DNA of 25,242 bases, from positions 1 through 25,242 of the forward strand of contig CAJNDS010001276.1 of NCBI GenBank assembly GCA_905221605.1, given 5' to 3'. The DNA is from Symbiodinium natans (Eukaryota > Sar > Dinophyceae > Suessiales > Symbiodiniaceae). Under the pieces are notes generated by a model. It was given only the letters and a program-made list of their open reading frames with translations. It was not told the origin of the DNA and did not search any database. How positions within the stretch are numbered: position 1 is the stretch's first letter; each line of letters opens with the position of its first letter. Positions 17,668 through 24,800 of this stretch are shown here, in pieces. Position numbers and translations under genes: made by a program.

Positions 17668-17862
17668 ATGTTTGCATATAAAACAACATCATACGAGAAG
17701 GTGGAGAAGCCGAAGCCCGATAAAAAGTTTAAGCAGAACAGCTACGAGGAAATACGAAAAATCGTAGAGGATGGCGGAGAGATGAAACTAAAAGAGACCA
17801 TTAAAACAAAGAAAGACAATAATAAAACCGAAAATAAAATTAAGTTTAATTTATTTGATTAA
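17668..17862 (+). CDS. Small basic protein, unknown
   Basis: 64 residues, Lys/Glu/Asn-rich (YEKVEKPKPDKKFKQNSYEE), no hydrophobic core, probably disordered. It sits 19 nt after the lipase-like gene and just before the major capsid gene, and has no TCTA motif of its own, so it may be read from the upstream promoter. Position beside the capsid gene suggests a small structural or DNA-binding protein, but the family is not recognised. Confidence 0.55.
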   Translation: MFAYKTTSYEKVEKPKPDKKFKQNSYEEIRKIVEDGGEMKLKETIKTKKDNNKTENKIKFNLFD

Positions 17863-17885
17863 ATTTATTATAAAAATATTAATTA

Positions 17886-17889
17886 TCTA
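17886..17889 (+). promoter_or_regulatory. TCTA late-type promoter core (major capsid gene)
   Basis: AATTATCTAATCATAAATAT context, 17 nt before the ATG at 17907, the same spacing as for the lipase-like gene. Confidence 0.6.
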
Positions 17890-17906
17890 ATCATAAATAT
17901 ATAAAG

Positions 17907-19349
17907 ATGGAAACGTTCGCACCGGAAGATATCCTCATTGATAATTTAAGTTTTAAATTGAACAAAGGTAGTTCATACATTCAAGACCGCCGAAGTGTCT
18001 CATTCTGGCCGACTGGTTCAAATATCTATAAAAGCAACAGCGGTAACCGTGTATTGAAATTTTCATTAAACGGAGAAGATAATACATGGTTAGACCCTCA
18101 ATCGGTTCGTATTTTCTTTACATTACAAAATTTAGACCTTGGCGATTATGATAATAAACTTCGTCCATTATCACCCGCTTATTCTTTCTTCAGACGAATG
18201 CGAATTATTGCTGGTAATCAAGTTGTTGAAGACTTTGATAATTATAACCGAGTTCATCATATGTTCTCTAAAATGATGTCTGCAGGAGCACGAAAAGACG
18301 AAGCAAACGAAAGTTTCGGATATAGATATGATGACGAAGTAAGAACATTATATGCCGACGGAGTAACACCCGAATTAAAATATGAAGTTAACGGTTATAA
18401 TTGCCAAGGATTTAAAAACAAAATGACAGTTTGTTTCAAACCATTATGTGGCCTCTTTTCACAATTTAAATATTTACCATTAAAATATATGGGAAACTTA
18501 ACAATCGAATTAGAACTCGTAACAAATGCCACCGATTGTATTATTGATTATAATGATGATACCGCGAACACTGCCGTAGGCAATCGTTTCGTAAATAATG
18601 TTAATCCCGCAGACGCGGGACAAGAAAACGCAAGATACAGAAATACAAGTATTCAATGGGAAATTAATAACGCTCGTGTTGTTTGCGATGTCTGCACCTT
18701 AGATAATAACTTAAATAATGAATATGTTAAGCATCTTTTAGAAGGTAAAGGATTACCCATTACTTATACCACTTATATTACTCAATCACAAGCATTAACA
18801 GGAAACGACAATTTTAGCGTTCAAGTTATTCGTTCAGTATCTAAATTAGTAGCATCGTTTGTTACATTTTACAAGAGCGGAGACCCAAGCACAGGTTTTG
18901 AATACTGCGATAAAGAGTTCTGTCGTTTCTATCATCCACAACAGGCATCGTTTCCCGCAAACGAAGGAATATATGACCCCGATTTGGATTTAGAATTTCA
19001 GATTCAATTAGGTTCTAAATTGTATCCAGAATACCCTTGTGCTTCGATTACCGAGTGCTACTATCATTTACGAAAGGCATTAAACTTACCAATGTTTCAT
19101 CAACATTCATTATCAATTGATTTTAAACAATATCGCGATAGACAATTTGTCTTTGCTTTCTCCTTTGAAAAAGTGCCGGATAGTAGTTATACAGGAATTA
19201 ATACACGTGCAGGGCAACAGATGTTATTAAAAGTTAAACCCGCCAATGCTTCAATAACTAATACGAATATGCCAGATAGTGTTTATTTAACCCTATTGAG
19301 TGAGCAAATTTTAGAAATTAAGGATTTAGGGCTCAAGGTATTCGATTAG
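17907..19349 (+). CDS. Major capsid protein, double jelly-roll (PLV type)
   Basis: 480 residues, no signal peptide. The N-terminal region has RRSVSFWPTGSNIY, VLKFSLNGEDNTWLDPQSV and LRPLSPAYSFFRRMRIIAGN then QVVEDFDNYNRVHHMF, the block conserved at the start of PLV major capsid proteins (F.P....Y, WLDP, L.PL, F.R.R......VED). The C-terminal part has KVPDSSYTGINTRAGQQMLL, matching the conserved T(G)I.TR.G segment near the end of this family. It should form the pseudo-hexameric trimers of the capsid shell. Neighbours (minor capsid protein, packaging ATPase, fibre) complete a virion module. Assignment to the family is confident; the subgroup cannot be named without a tree. Confidence 0.93.
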   Translation: METFAPEDILIDNLSFKLNKGSSYIQDRRSVSFWPTGSNIYKSNSGNRVLKFSLNGEDNTWLDPQSVRIFFTLQNLDLGDYDNKLRPLSPAYSFFRRMRIIAGNQVVEDFDNYNRVHHMFSKMMSAGARKDEANESFGYRYDDEVRTLYADGVTPELKYEVNGYNCQGFKNKMTVCFKPLCGLFSQFKYLPLKYMGNLTIELELVTNATDCIIDYNDDTANTAVGNRFVNNVNPADAGQENARYRNTSIQWEINNARVVCDVCTLDNNLNNEYVKHLLEGKGLPITYTTYITQSQALTGNDNFSVQVIRSVSKLVASFVTFYKSGDPSTGFEYCDKEFCRFYHPQQASFPANEGIYDPDLDLEFQIQLGSKLYPEYPCASITECYYHLRKALNLPMFHQHSLSIDFKQYRDRQFVFAFSFEKVPDSSYTGINTRAGQQMLLKVKPANASITNTNMPDSVYLTLLSEQILEIKDLGLKVFD

Positions 19350-19380
19350 GTGTATTCGATTAGGTGTATTCGATTAGGTG
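19339..19380. repeat. Three tandem copies of a 14-bp unit over the capsid gene stop
   Basis: TATTCGATTAGGTG occurs three times without change (19339, 19353, 19367), followed by a partial copy. The first copy carries the capsid gene stop codon (TAG at 19347). Because 14 is not a multiple of three, later copies lie in different frames. Confidence 0.9.
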
Positions 19381-19442
19381 TATTGAAAAACTATATAAAA
19401 TGTTATAAAGAAATAATACTTTATAATATATTATAGGATAGT

Positions 19443-20273
19443 ATGCCGAGAAAACAAATAGATTATAGCAATACTCATTTTTACAAAATTGTTTGTAAGG
19501 ATACAAACATAACCGAGTGTTATGTAGGTCATACGACAGATTTTGTTAAACGGAGATACGCGCACAAAAACATTTGCTACAAAGAAGAAGACAGACATTA
19601 TAACATATACTTGTATGAGTTTATTCGTGAAAATGGAGGGTGGGATAATTGGGAGATGATTAATATTGAAACAAGAAGTTGTAGAGACAGTTTAGAAGCA
19701 AAGACAATTGAGCGCGAACTCACCGAACAATTGAAAGCAAACTTAAACAGAGTTAAAGCAATTGAAACAAAAGAAGAAAAATCAGTAAGAAAGAAAATCT
19801 GGAGAGACAATAACCCAGAATATAACAAACAATATTACCAAGACCATAAAGAAGAACATAACGCTCGCTCTAAACAATACCGAGAAGACCACAAAGAAGA
19901 AATTCAAGAATGGAAAAAGAAGCATTATGAAGAAAACAAAGAAGACATTTTAACAAAACAAAAAGAAAAGTATGAAGAGAACAAAGAAATAATTTTAGAA
20001 AGAAACAAGAAATGGAGAGATGAACACCGAGAAGAACAAAAAGAATACCATAAGCAATACAGAGAAAACAACAAGGAAAAGGTAGCAGAAAGAAAAAAGA
20101 AATGTGTAGAGAAAAAGAAAGACGAGTATTTACAGAAGAAGCGTGACTATTACCAAAGTAAAAAAGAAAAGCAATTATGTGAATGTGGTTCAATGGTTAG
20201 TTCATGTGAGAAATCAAGACACCTTAAATCACAAAAACATCAAACATATCTAAAACAACAACAAGAAATTTAA
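19443..20273 (+). CDS. GIY-YIG endonuclease with helical repeats and zinc finger
   Basis: 276 residues. GIY-YIG nuclease domain at ~10-105: FYKIVC (Y14-K15-I16 in the GIY place), YVGHT (27-31), KRRYAHK (R37/R38), and the LEAKTIERELTEQLKANLN segment with the expected acidic residue(s) (E85/E90) and terminal Asn. Residues ~115-240 are charged 10-14-residue repeats around (Q/H)YREDHKEE / YEENKE(D/I)IL, probably a long helix. The C-terminus has a zinc-finger-like C246-x-C248, C255, H260-x5-H266. Such enzymes occur as mobile or homing-type nucleases in large DNA viruses. It lies between the capsid and fibre genes and has no TCTA motif, so regulation may differ (early expression or a recent arrival). 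Confidence 0.85.
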   Translation: MPRKQIDYSNTHFYKIVCKDTNITECYVGHTTDFVKRRYAHKNICYKEEDRHYNIYLYEFIRENGGWDNWEMINIETRSCRDSLEAKTIERELTEQLKANLNRVKAIETKEEKSVRKKIWRDNNPEYNKQYYQDHKEEHNARSKQYREDHKEEIQEWKKKHYEENKEDILTKQKEKYEENKEIILERNKKWRDEHREEQKEYHKQYRENNKEKVAERKKKCVEKKKDEYLQKKRDYYQSKKEKQLCECGSMVSSCEKSRHLKSQKHQTYLKQQQEI

Positions 20274-20283
20274 TATAACATTC

Positions 20284-20310
20284 TAATAATAATTTATCTA
20301 ATTATTATTA
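20284..20310. promoter_or_regulatory. Perfect hairpin overlapping the fibre gene promoter
   Basis: 11-bp perfect inverted repeat (arm TAATAATAATT, 5-nt loop) between the GIY-YIG stop and the fibre start. The TCTA core at 20297-20300 straddles the loop and right arm, 12 nt before the ATG. It could serve both as 3'-end signal for the upstream gene and as promoter for the next. Confidence 0.6.
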
Positions 20311-20312
20311 TA

Positions 20313-22670
20313 ATGGTTCTTACTTTAAACAACACAAATACACTTACAGCAGATAATGTTATTGTTGGTGGAACAGACATTTCTTTGTTATATGCCACAA
20401 AAACAGAATTAGGAGACATCAACACCGCGAATTCTTCAAACATACAAGCAAACACCGACTCTATAGCAGTTTTAAACACAAAACAACTACAAAACTTTCA
20501 TAATATCAGTTCTTTAACGCACTTATTAGATACGGAGTATCAAACAAACACCACCTTAACGAGCACATTTTACAATAAAACAGAAATAGACTCAACCTTT
20601 ACGAATTATTACACACAAACTCAAATAGACACAAATTTATCAACAAATTACCAGACCAACACCCAATTAGGAACAAATTATTATAATAAAACCGAAGTAG
20701 ACGGATTAATAGCAGGAGGAGGAGGAGACACTTATACAACAACAGAAGTAGATAATTTACTTGCTTTAAGAGTTCCAGTAAGTGATTTTACCAATAGATT
20801 TAGTGCTAATCCTATTATTGATTGTTCTGCCCCTACTGTTATTCATAGTGGATTAACATTAAATAATTCAACAATAAATATTTCCCCAGTAGCAGGATTA
20901 TTATTTAGTAATCAAACCGGAGGAGGTGATAAAGTTTTAGCAGAGTTTAAGAACGCTACGAGTTATATAACTTTGCAAGGGGATAAGATATTTTGCAATA
21001 ATACATCAGACGATGCAATTAAACAACTTGATTTAACTAATAATAATGCAGGGTATAAAATGAGTGGGAAAATAGAAACGCCAACAGGTGGTTTAGTAGT
21101 GGAAAATACAGCAGACGCTAATTTATCATTTACCGTTAGAAATACTGATAATTATATTACTTTTAATAATGATAATATCGATTGTTATAATTCAGTTGGC
21201 GATACTGGTAGAATATTAAACTTAAATAATAATGCTAATCAATATGTTAAATCACATTCCTTATTAGTAGATACAGGAACGGAAACATTAACAAGCGGGT
21301 ATAATTTGGATGTTGTTGATAGTGCGATTATTAGACAGAATTTAAAAGTTGATGGTAATTTAGATTTAACAAATGATTTAAATTTTGACGGTGAAAATTG
21401 TAATATATCTAATAACTCAGGACTTACATTTTATAAAGATACAACAGATGCGTCGAATGTTATGACTGTAAAAAATGCACAAGGATATTTAAAATTTAAT
21501 TCATTTAATATTAATGCTTATAACACAAGCAACGACAGTTCATCATTGCTTTTATTAAATACTGCTAACGGTAATGGTGTTTATTGTTTAAGTTTAGGCA
21601 TCGGAGCAATTCAAGGAGCAAATAAACTAAATGTAAGTGGCGGGAATGCTAATTTTGGTGGCACTTCATCATTTCAAAACATAGCAACTTTTAATAGTGA
21701 TATTTATATTAATAATTCAGGGAGAATATTTCAAAGAGCAGACGTTAATAATTCATTAAATGTAATATCAACAGAAGAAATTAATTTTTCATTACAATCA
21801 AATAGAACAACCGACCCAACAACAGGAACAATAGCACTACAATTAAACGACACTAACGGAATTACTATTAATAGAGCAGTTACAAATAACTTAACTTTTA
21901 ATAGTATTGGTAATATCGTTGGTGAGGCAGATGTTATTAGTTGGGGGCGCTTTATGTTTCAAAATAGTAGTGAGTTTAAAGAAGTATTGGACGGACAATA
22001 TAAATTGTTTGTTCGAAATGGAGACACGTTAGGCGACATTAATTTAACTGTTGGATTAGAAAGTAGCACACCAGAAATTAAAATAACTGATGGAAAAGTA
22101 AAAATGAATAACTTAGAAATAACACAAGAGACAATAAGCACCGTAGACCAAATACAATTTTTAAATACTGACGCAGGAGGTGAATATGCATTTTATTTTG
22201 GTAGTGTTTCAGTATCGAATGATGTGTTTTCAATTTCACCAGGTGGCATTCTCGTTAATGGAGATATTGAATATACAGGGTCTTTAATTCCAAGTTCCGA
22301 TAAACGTTTGAAAAAAGATATTAAGGAACTTAACCAAAAAAAAGCAGTGGAATTAGTTAAATACATTGTTCCAAAAACATATCATTTTATTGACGACAGA
22401 CAAAAGGGTAAATCATGTTGTGGTTTTATTGCTAATGACTTTTTAAGTAAAAAAGTCCCAGATGAATGGCAAAATATAGTTAAAGAAGGCAAAGACGGAT
22501 ATTTAAAGTTTGATTATACTTCTTGTGTTCCTATTTTATGGAGTGCATTACAAGCAACAATAAATGAAGTAGAAGAATTAAAAGATTTAGTAAAAACAAT
22601 GAAAAAGGAAATGGCAACGATGAAAGGAGAAATAACAAAGTTGAAAAAGAAAATTAAGGATGATGATTAA
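20313..22670 (+). CDS. Fibre/adhesin with S74-type intramolecular chaperone
   Basis: 785 residues. The N-terminal ~30-140 has tail-fibre-like repeats (YYNKTEVDGLI, YTQTQIDTNL, TTTEVDNLLA). The middle ~150-650 is Asn/Thr/Ser-rich, beta-helix-like, with recurring (I/L)xCxN and LxLNN-type strands. At ~661 an S74 (endosialidase-type) chaperone domain starts with SSDKRLKKDIKEL: S662 and nearby Lys are the expected self-cleavage residues. It is followed by GFIANDF and DYTSCVPILWSALQ and ends in a coiled coil (~735-785) that would drive trimerisation. Such fibres attach virions to the host surface; the chaperone trims itself off after folding. The host receptor cannot be guessed. Confidence 0.88.
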   Translation: MVLTLNNTNTLTADNVIVGGTDISLLYATKTELGDINTANSSNIQANTDSIAVLNTKQLQNFHNISSLTHLLDTEYQTNTTLTSTFYNKTEIDSTFTNYYTQTQIDTNLSTNYQTNTQLGTNYYNKTEVDGLIAGGGGDTYTTTEVDNLLALRVPVSDFTNRFSANPIIDCSAPTVIHSGLTLNNSTINISPVAGLLFSNQTGGGDKVLAEFKNATSYITLQGDKIFCNNTSDDAIKQLDLTNNNAGYKMSGKIETPTGGLVVENTADANLSFTVRNTDNYITFNNDNIDCYNSVGDTGRILNLNNNANQYVKSHSLLVDTGTETLTSGYNLDVVDSAIIRQNLKVDGNLDLTNDLNFDGENCNISNNSGLTFYKDTTDASNVMTVKNAQGYLKFNSFNINAYNTSNDSSSLLLLNTANGNGVYCLSLGIGAIQGANKLNVSGGNANFGGTSSFQNIATFNSDIYINNSGRIFQRADVNNSLNVISTEEINFSLQSNRTTDPTTGTIALQLNDTNGITINRAVTNNLTFNSIGNIVGEADVISWGRFMFQNSSEFKEVLDGQYKLFVRNGDTLGDINLTVGLESSTPEIKITDGKVKMNNLEITQETISTVDQIQFLNTDAGGEYAFYFGSVSVSNDVFSISPGGILVNGDIEYTGSLIPSSDKRLKKDIKELNQKKAVELVKYIVPKTYHFIDDRQKGKSCCGFIANDFLSKKVPDEWQNIVKEGKDGYLKFDYTSCVPILWSALQATINEVEELKDLVKTMKKEMATMKGEITKLKKKIKDDD

Positions 22671-22698
22671 TAATATTATAGCAAAATAATATTATTAA
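22667..22698. terminator. Bidirectional 3'-end hairpin between convergent genes
   Basis: Perfect 13-bp inverted repeat (arm TTAATAATATTAT) with a 6-nt loop. The TAA stop of the plus-strand fibre gene lies in the left arm and the stop of the minus-strand ATPase gene in the right arm. The arrangement resembles the palindromic polyadenylation signals described for mimivirus transcripts. Confidence 0.7.
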
Positions 22699-23489
22699 TC
22701 TATAACTAATTTAGCATCAAACCTTTTATAAAACATATCATTTACGTCTGCTTTCATCAAGTTAATGAATAAAAAACTATACGGTTCTTCTGTAGCTAAA
22801 TTATACACTTCCAATAATAATTTCTTTGCTTCTGCAAGATTTTTAGTATCTGCTACAGAAGATTTTTTAATCAATACGGCGCTTAATTCCTCAACCATTG
22901 TTTCTATTTCTTTGTAATTCCTTAATCTAAAGAAGAACAACTGACGACTATTGACACGAATTATTGGAGACAGTGCGTTAAATTTTTGTGTTGCAGTGAT
23001 AATACATATCGCTTTATGTCGTCCCCTTACATATAATTGATTTAATAATGGACTGTTGCGTGAAAAACTCTTTGAATCAGCAAAATCATCAACAATAATT
23101 AATATTGAATGCAATTGCTTGTGTCCATTCTTCTTTTGATACTCAGTTATTTTATGTTGTCTGTTTATGACTTCTTCTAATTCCGAGGGGTTGTATTCAT
23201 CAAACATACATTTTTCTTTCTCTAAATCCACCTTCAAATCGTTCTGAATATACCTTTTAACAGGAGTCCAGTTAGGGTCAATTGAAACAGAGGGCGACCA
23301 TACATATATTCTTGCGAAAACATCGCGATAAATGTCTAATATCATTGACTGTAATAATATGCCTTTACCACTTCCAGAAGGGCCAGTTATTATTTGACTG
23401 AAAGGTAATCTCGGGGCTACTTCATATTTAGATTGTTTGAACTCGTATTCTTTGACATTAACAGGTTTAACTATCGGAATGTTTGACAT
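22695..23489 (-). CDS. A32-like DNA-packaging ATPase
   Basis: 264 residues. Walker A GPSGSGKG at 36-43, Walker B ILIIVDDFAD at 129-138 (hydrophobic strand then DD), and an ATQKFNAL sensor-like segment at 166-173 followed by a conserved-looking arginine (R178). This is the FtsK/HerA-superfamily packaging ATPase shared by PLVs, polintons, virophages and large DNA viruses, which pumps genomic DNA into preformed capsids. Length is typical. It converges on the fibre gene through a shared hairpin and has a TCTA core (TTTTCTATGTATT) 13 nt upstream of the start. Confidence 0.92.
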   Translation of the reverse strand: MSNIPIVKPVNVKEYEFKQSKYEVAPRLPFSQIITGPSGSGKGILLQSMILDIYRDVFARIYVWSPSVSIDPNWTPVKRYIQNDLKVDLEKEKCMFDEYNPSELEEVINRQHKITEYQKKNGHKQLHSILIIVDDFADSKSFSRNSPLLNQLYVRGRHKAICIITATQKFNALSPIIRVNSRQLFFFRLRNYKEIETMVEELSAVLIKKSSVADTKNLAEAKKLLLEVYNLATEEPYSFLFINLMKADVNDMFYKRFDAKLVID

Positions 23490-23502
23490 TATTATTAATA
23501 CA

Positions 23503-23506
23503 TAGA
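23503..23506 (-). promoter_or_regulatory. TCTA late-type promoter core (packaging ATPase)
   Basis: On the minus strand AATTTTCTATGTATTAAT, 13 nt before the start codon at 23489. The same short intergenic region must also serve the plus-strand small gene starting at 23529. Confidence 0.5.
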
Positions 23507-23528
23507 AAATTATATCGTTATTTAATAT

Positions 23529-23684
23529 ATGTATAACTACAAAAACTATATAGATGTAATAGATGAGATAGAGAAATTAGACGAAGTAATAAAAACACCA
23601 AGATACAGAATGTGTTGTCGTAGTTTGTTAGAGTTCTTGAAAGCCGTTTGTTATTATCTTAAAAATATGAAAAAATCTAAATAA
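23529..23684 (+). CDS. Small protein of 51 residues, unknown
   Basis: Open frame ATG to TAA, starting MYNYKNYIDVIDEIEKL. It has a short hydrophobic segment near the end (LLEFLKAVCYYLKN, about 33-46) and a basic C-terminus, so a small membrane-associated or helical protein is possible. It fills the gap between the ATPase gene start and the next gene with almost no free DNA, which supports it being real. It has no TCTA core just upstream. No family recognised. Confidence 0.5.
   Translation: MYNYKNYIDVIDEIEKLDEVIKTPRYRMCCRSLLEFLKAVCYYLKNMKKSK
23676..23679 (+). promoter_or_regulatory. TCTA late-type promoter core (gene at 23690)
   Basis: AAAAATCTAAATAATATTAA context, 10 nt before the ATG at 23690 and overlapping the last codons of the preceding small gene. 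Almost the same string as the promoter of the minus-strand gene starting at 15030. Confidence 0.6.
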
Positions 23685-23689
23685 TATTA

Positions 23690-24034
23690 ATGGAAGAGAA
23701 CAGCGGAGGGTTTCACATTGATAAAAGTAGTGTTGATTGTAACTTTTGTAGATGTGGTAAAAAGGCATTGTATAAACAAACTAAAACAACAACAGATAAA
23801 CAGGGTAACGTCGTAGTTAATCAGGTAGAGAATCGTTCTTCTTGGAAAGTTGGCAGGAATACGACGCCCGACGGAAACGCTATATTCAAAACAAACATGA
23901 AAGATAATGAAGATGTTGATACAGTAGATACAGGGTTCAGGTCAAGAAAACCAACACCCGAAGAAAGAATAGAAATATTAGAAAAAGAAGTAGAGGAGCT
24001 AAAAAGGAACTTAGGATTAAACAGTATGGAATGA
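23690..24034 (+). CDS. Small protein with Cys cluster and coiled-coil end
   Basis: 114 residues, unrecognised. An N-terminal cysteine cluster (C17-x2-C20-x-C22, in CNFCRCGKKAL) could bind a metal but has no obvious second pair. The middle is polar (TTTDKQGNVVVNQ). The last ~25 residues (EERIEILEKEVEELKRNLG) form a short leucine-zipper-like coiled coil, suggesting oligomerisation. A clear TCTA core precedes it, so it is probably expressed with the structural genes. Confidence 0.65.
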   Translation: MEENSGGFHIDKSSVDCNFCRCGKKALYKQTKTTTDKQGNVVVNQVENRSSWKVGRNTTPDGNAIFKTNMKDNEDVDTVDTGFRSRKPTPEERIEILEKEVEELKRNLGLNSME

Positions 24035-24295
24035 CATTAAAGGTTTGTTTTTATTAGATTATGACACAAGAAAACGCGTTTTCGGTATTATGTTTAAAGA
24101 AATGTTGTTCTTTAAACATGACAGTTGCCCCCAAGCACAGAGCCCCATTGTTTCACATTGAACGGACACATGAAAGGGAAGTAGTGCGACACGTTCAATA
24201 GCATCTCATAAGCAGTTGCTTAATTCGTTTGATTAAATCTTAAGGAACTCATACCCCATTGCGTTTAATAATAATAAATTGTTATTATTATTAAT
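24035..24295. other. Intergenic island with three perfect inverted repeats; short open frame at 24061-24201
   Basis: A 261-bp stretch with noticeably more G and C than its surroundings in the middle (about 24120-24215). It contains a 12-bp perfect inverted repeat (24090-24119, loop ATGTTG), ATTGAACG/CGTTCAAT arms about 27 nt apart (near 24157-24201), and a 13-bp perfect AT hairpin directly before the next gene (24265-24294). A 46-codon open frame (24061-24201, start MTQENAFSVLCLKK) spans the first two; it is cysteine-containing but unrecognised and may be chance. Candidate structured RNA, regulatory region or gene-end signals; no tRNA fold could be drawn. Confidence 0.5.
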
Positions 24296-24529
24296 ATGAA
24301 GAATATAGTAGAATTTAAATTAACAAACGAACCAAACGAAGGTTATAATCAAGACATCGGTTTTTGTAAATTTTGCCATAGCTATGTTCCTAAATCGTAT
24401 TTTATCGGTTGTTATGGCAAAATATGTAAAACGTGCGTTAGATGTCGGGAAAAACATTTAACGGGTAATATATATGGGAAAACTTCTAAACATTTACCAG
24501 AACAAAATCTCGATAGCAAAAGTGGCTGA
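24296..24529 (+). CDS. Zinc-ribbon / treble-clef-like small protein
   Basis: 77 residues. Five cysteines, C24-x2-C27 ... C44-x2-C47-x2-C50, in FCKFCHSYVPKSYF and GKICKTCVRCREKH. This resembles the short Cys-pair zinc ribbons (HNH-associated type) widespread in large DNA viruses, where a CxxC knuckle, an aromatic 'F' and a second C..C..CR motif recur. No nuclease His is evident. The ATG directly follows a 13-bp hairpin. The end overlaps the next open frame by 56 nt in another frame, so either overlapping genes or a frameshift in one longer gene is possible. Confidence 0.65.
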   Translation: MKNIVEFKLTNEPNEGYNQDIGFCKFCHSYVPKSYFIGCYGKICKTCVRCREKHLTGNIYGKTSKHLPEQNLDSKSG

Positions 24530-24776
24530 AAAATGCGATTATTATGTTACAGGTATTGATTTAGATTGTTGGACGAGTTTAGGATGGGAACAAAGATTAT
24601 TAAAATATGAACCCGAAACATTTAAGTTTATTTGGGCACAGATTGACTTAAGAAAACCACAGACAGAAGCACACATTAAAAGTATAATTGAACACTTGAA
24701 GCCGAAAGGGTGGTGTATTCAACACGTAAAAGAACCCTTGAGCGATGCCGATATTGAGGAGATTATCAGGGTCTAA
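24474..24776 (+). CDS. Hypothetical protein, overlapping frame
   Basis: 100 residues, unrecognised but protein-like: DYYVTGIDLDCWTSLGWEQR, then a KFIWAQIDLRKPQTEAHIKS helix and a C-terminal SDADIEEIIRV. It is +1 relative to the preceding zinc-ribbon frame and overlaps it by 56 nt. Its first ~17 residues (before VAEKCDYY) may not be translated if this is the downstream half of a frameshifted or fused gene. There is no separate promoter motif, consistent with translation from the same transcript or a single broken gene. Confidence 0.55.
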   Translation: MGKLLNIYQNKISIAKVAEKCDYYVTGIDLDCWTSLGWEQRLLKYEPETFKFIWAQIDLRKPQTEAHIKSIIEHLKPKGWCIQHVKEPLSDADIEEIIRV

Positions 24777-24800
24777 AGGGTAGAATACGTAATAACGTAT

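Noticed and set aside
24061-24201. 46-codon frame as a definite gene
   Set aside because: It overlaps strong inverted repeats and has no recognisable features; mentioned only within the intergenic island.
24120-24240. tRNA gene (GTTCAAT looks like a T-loop)
   Set aside because: Flanking bases do not pair into T-arm, anticodon or acceptor stems.
24772-24775. TCTA promoter core for the gene at 24801
   Set aside because: 25 nt from the start, in a GC-richer context and overlapping the previous stop codon; too weak to count with the others.
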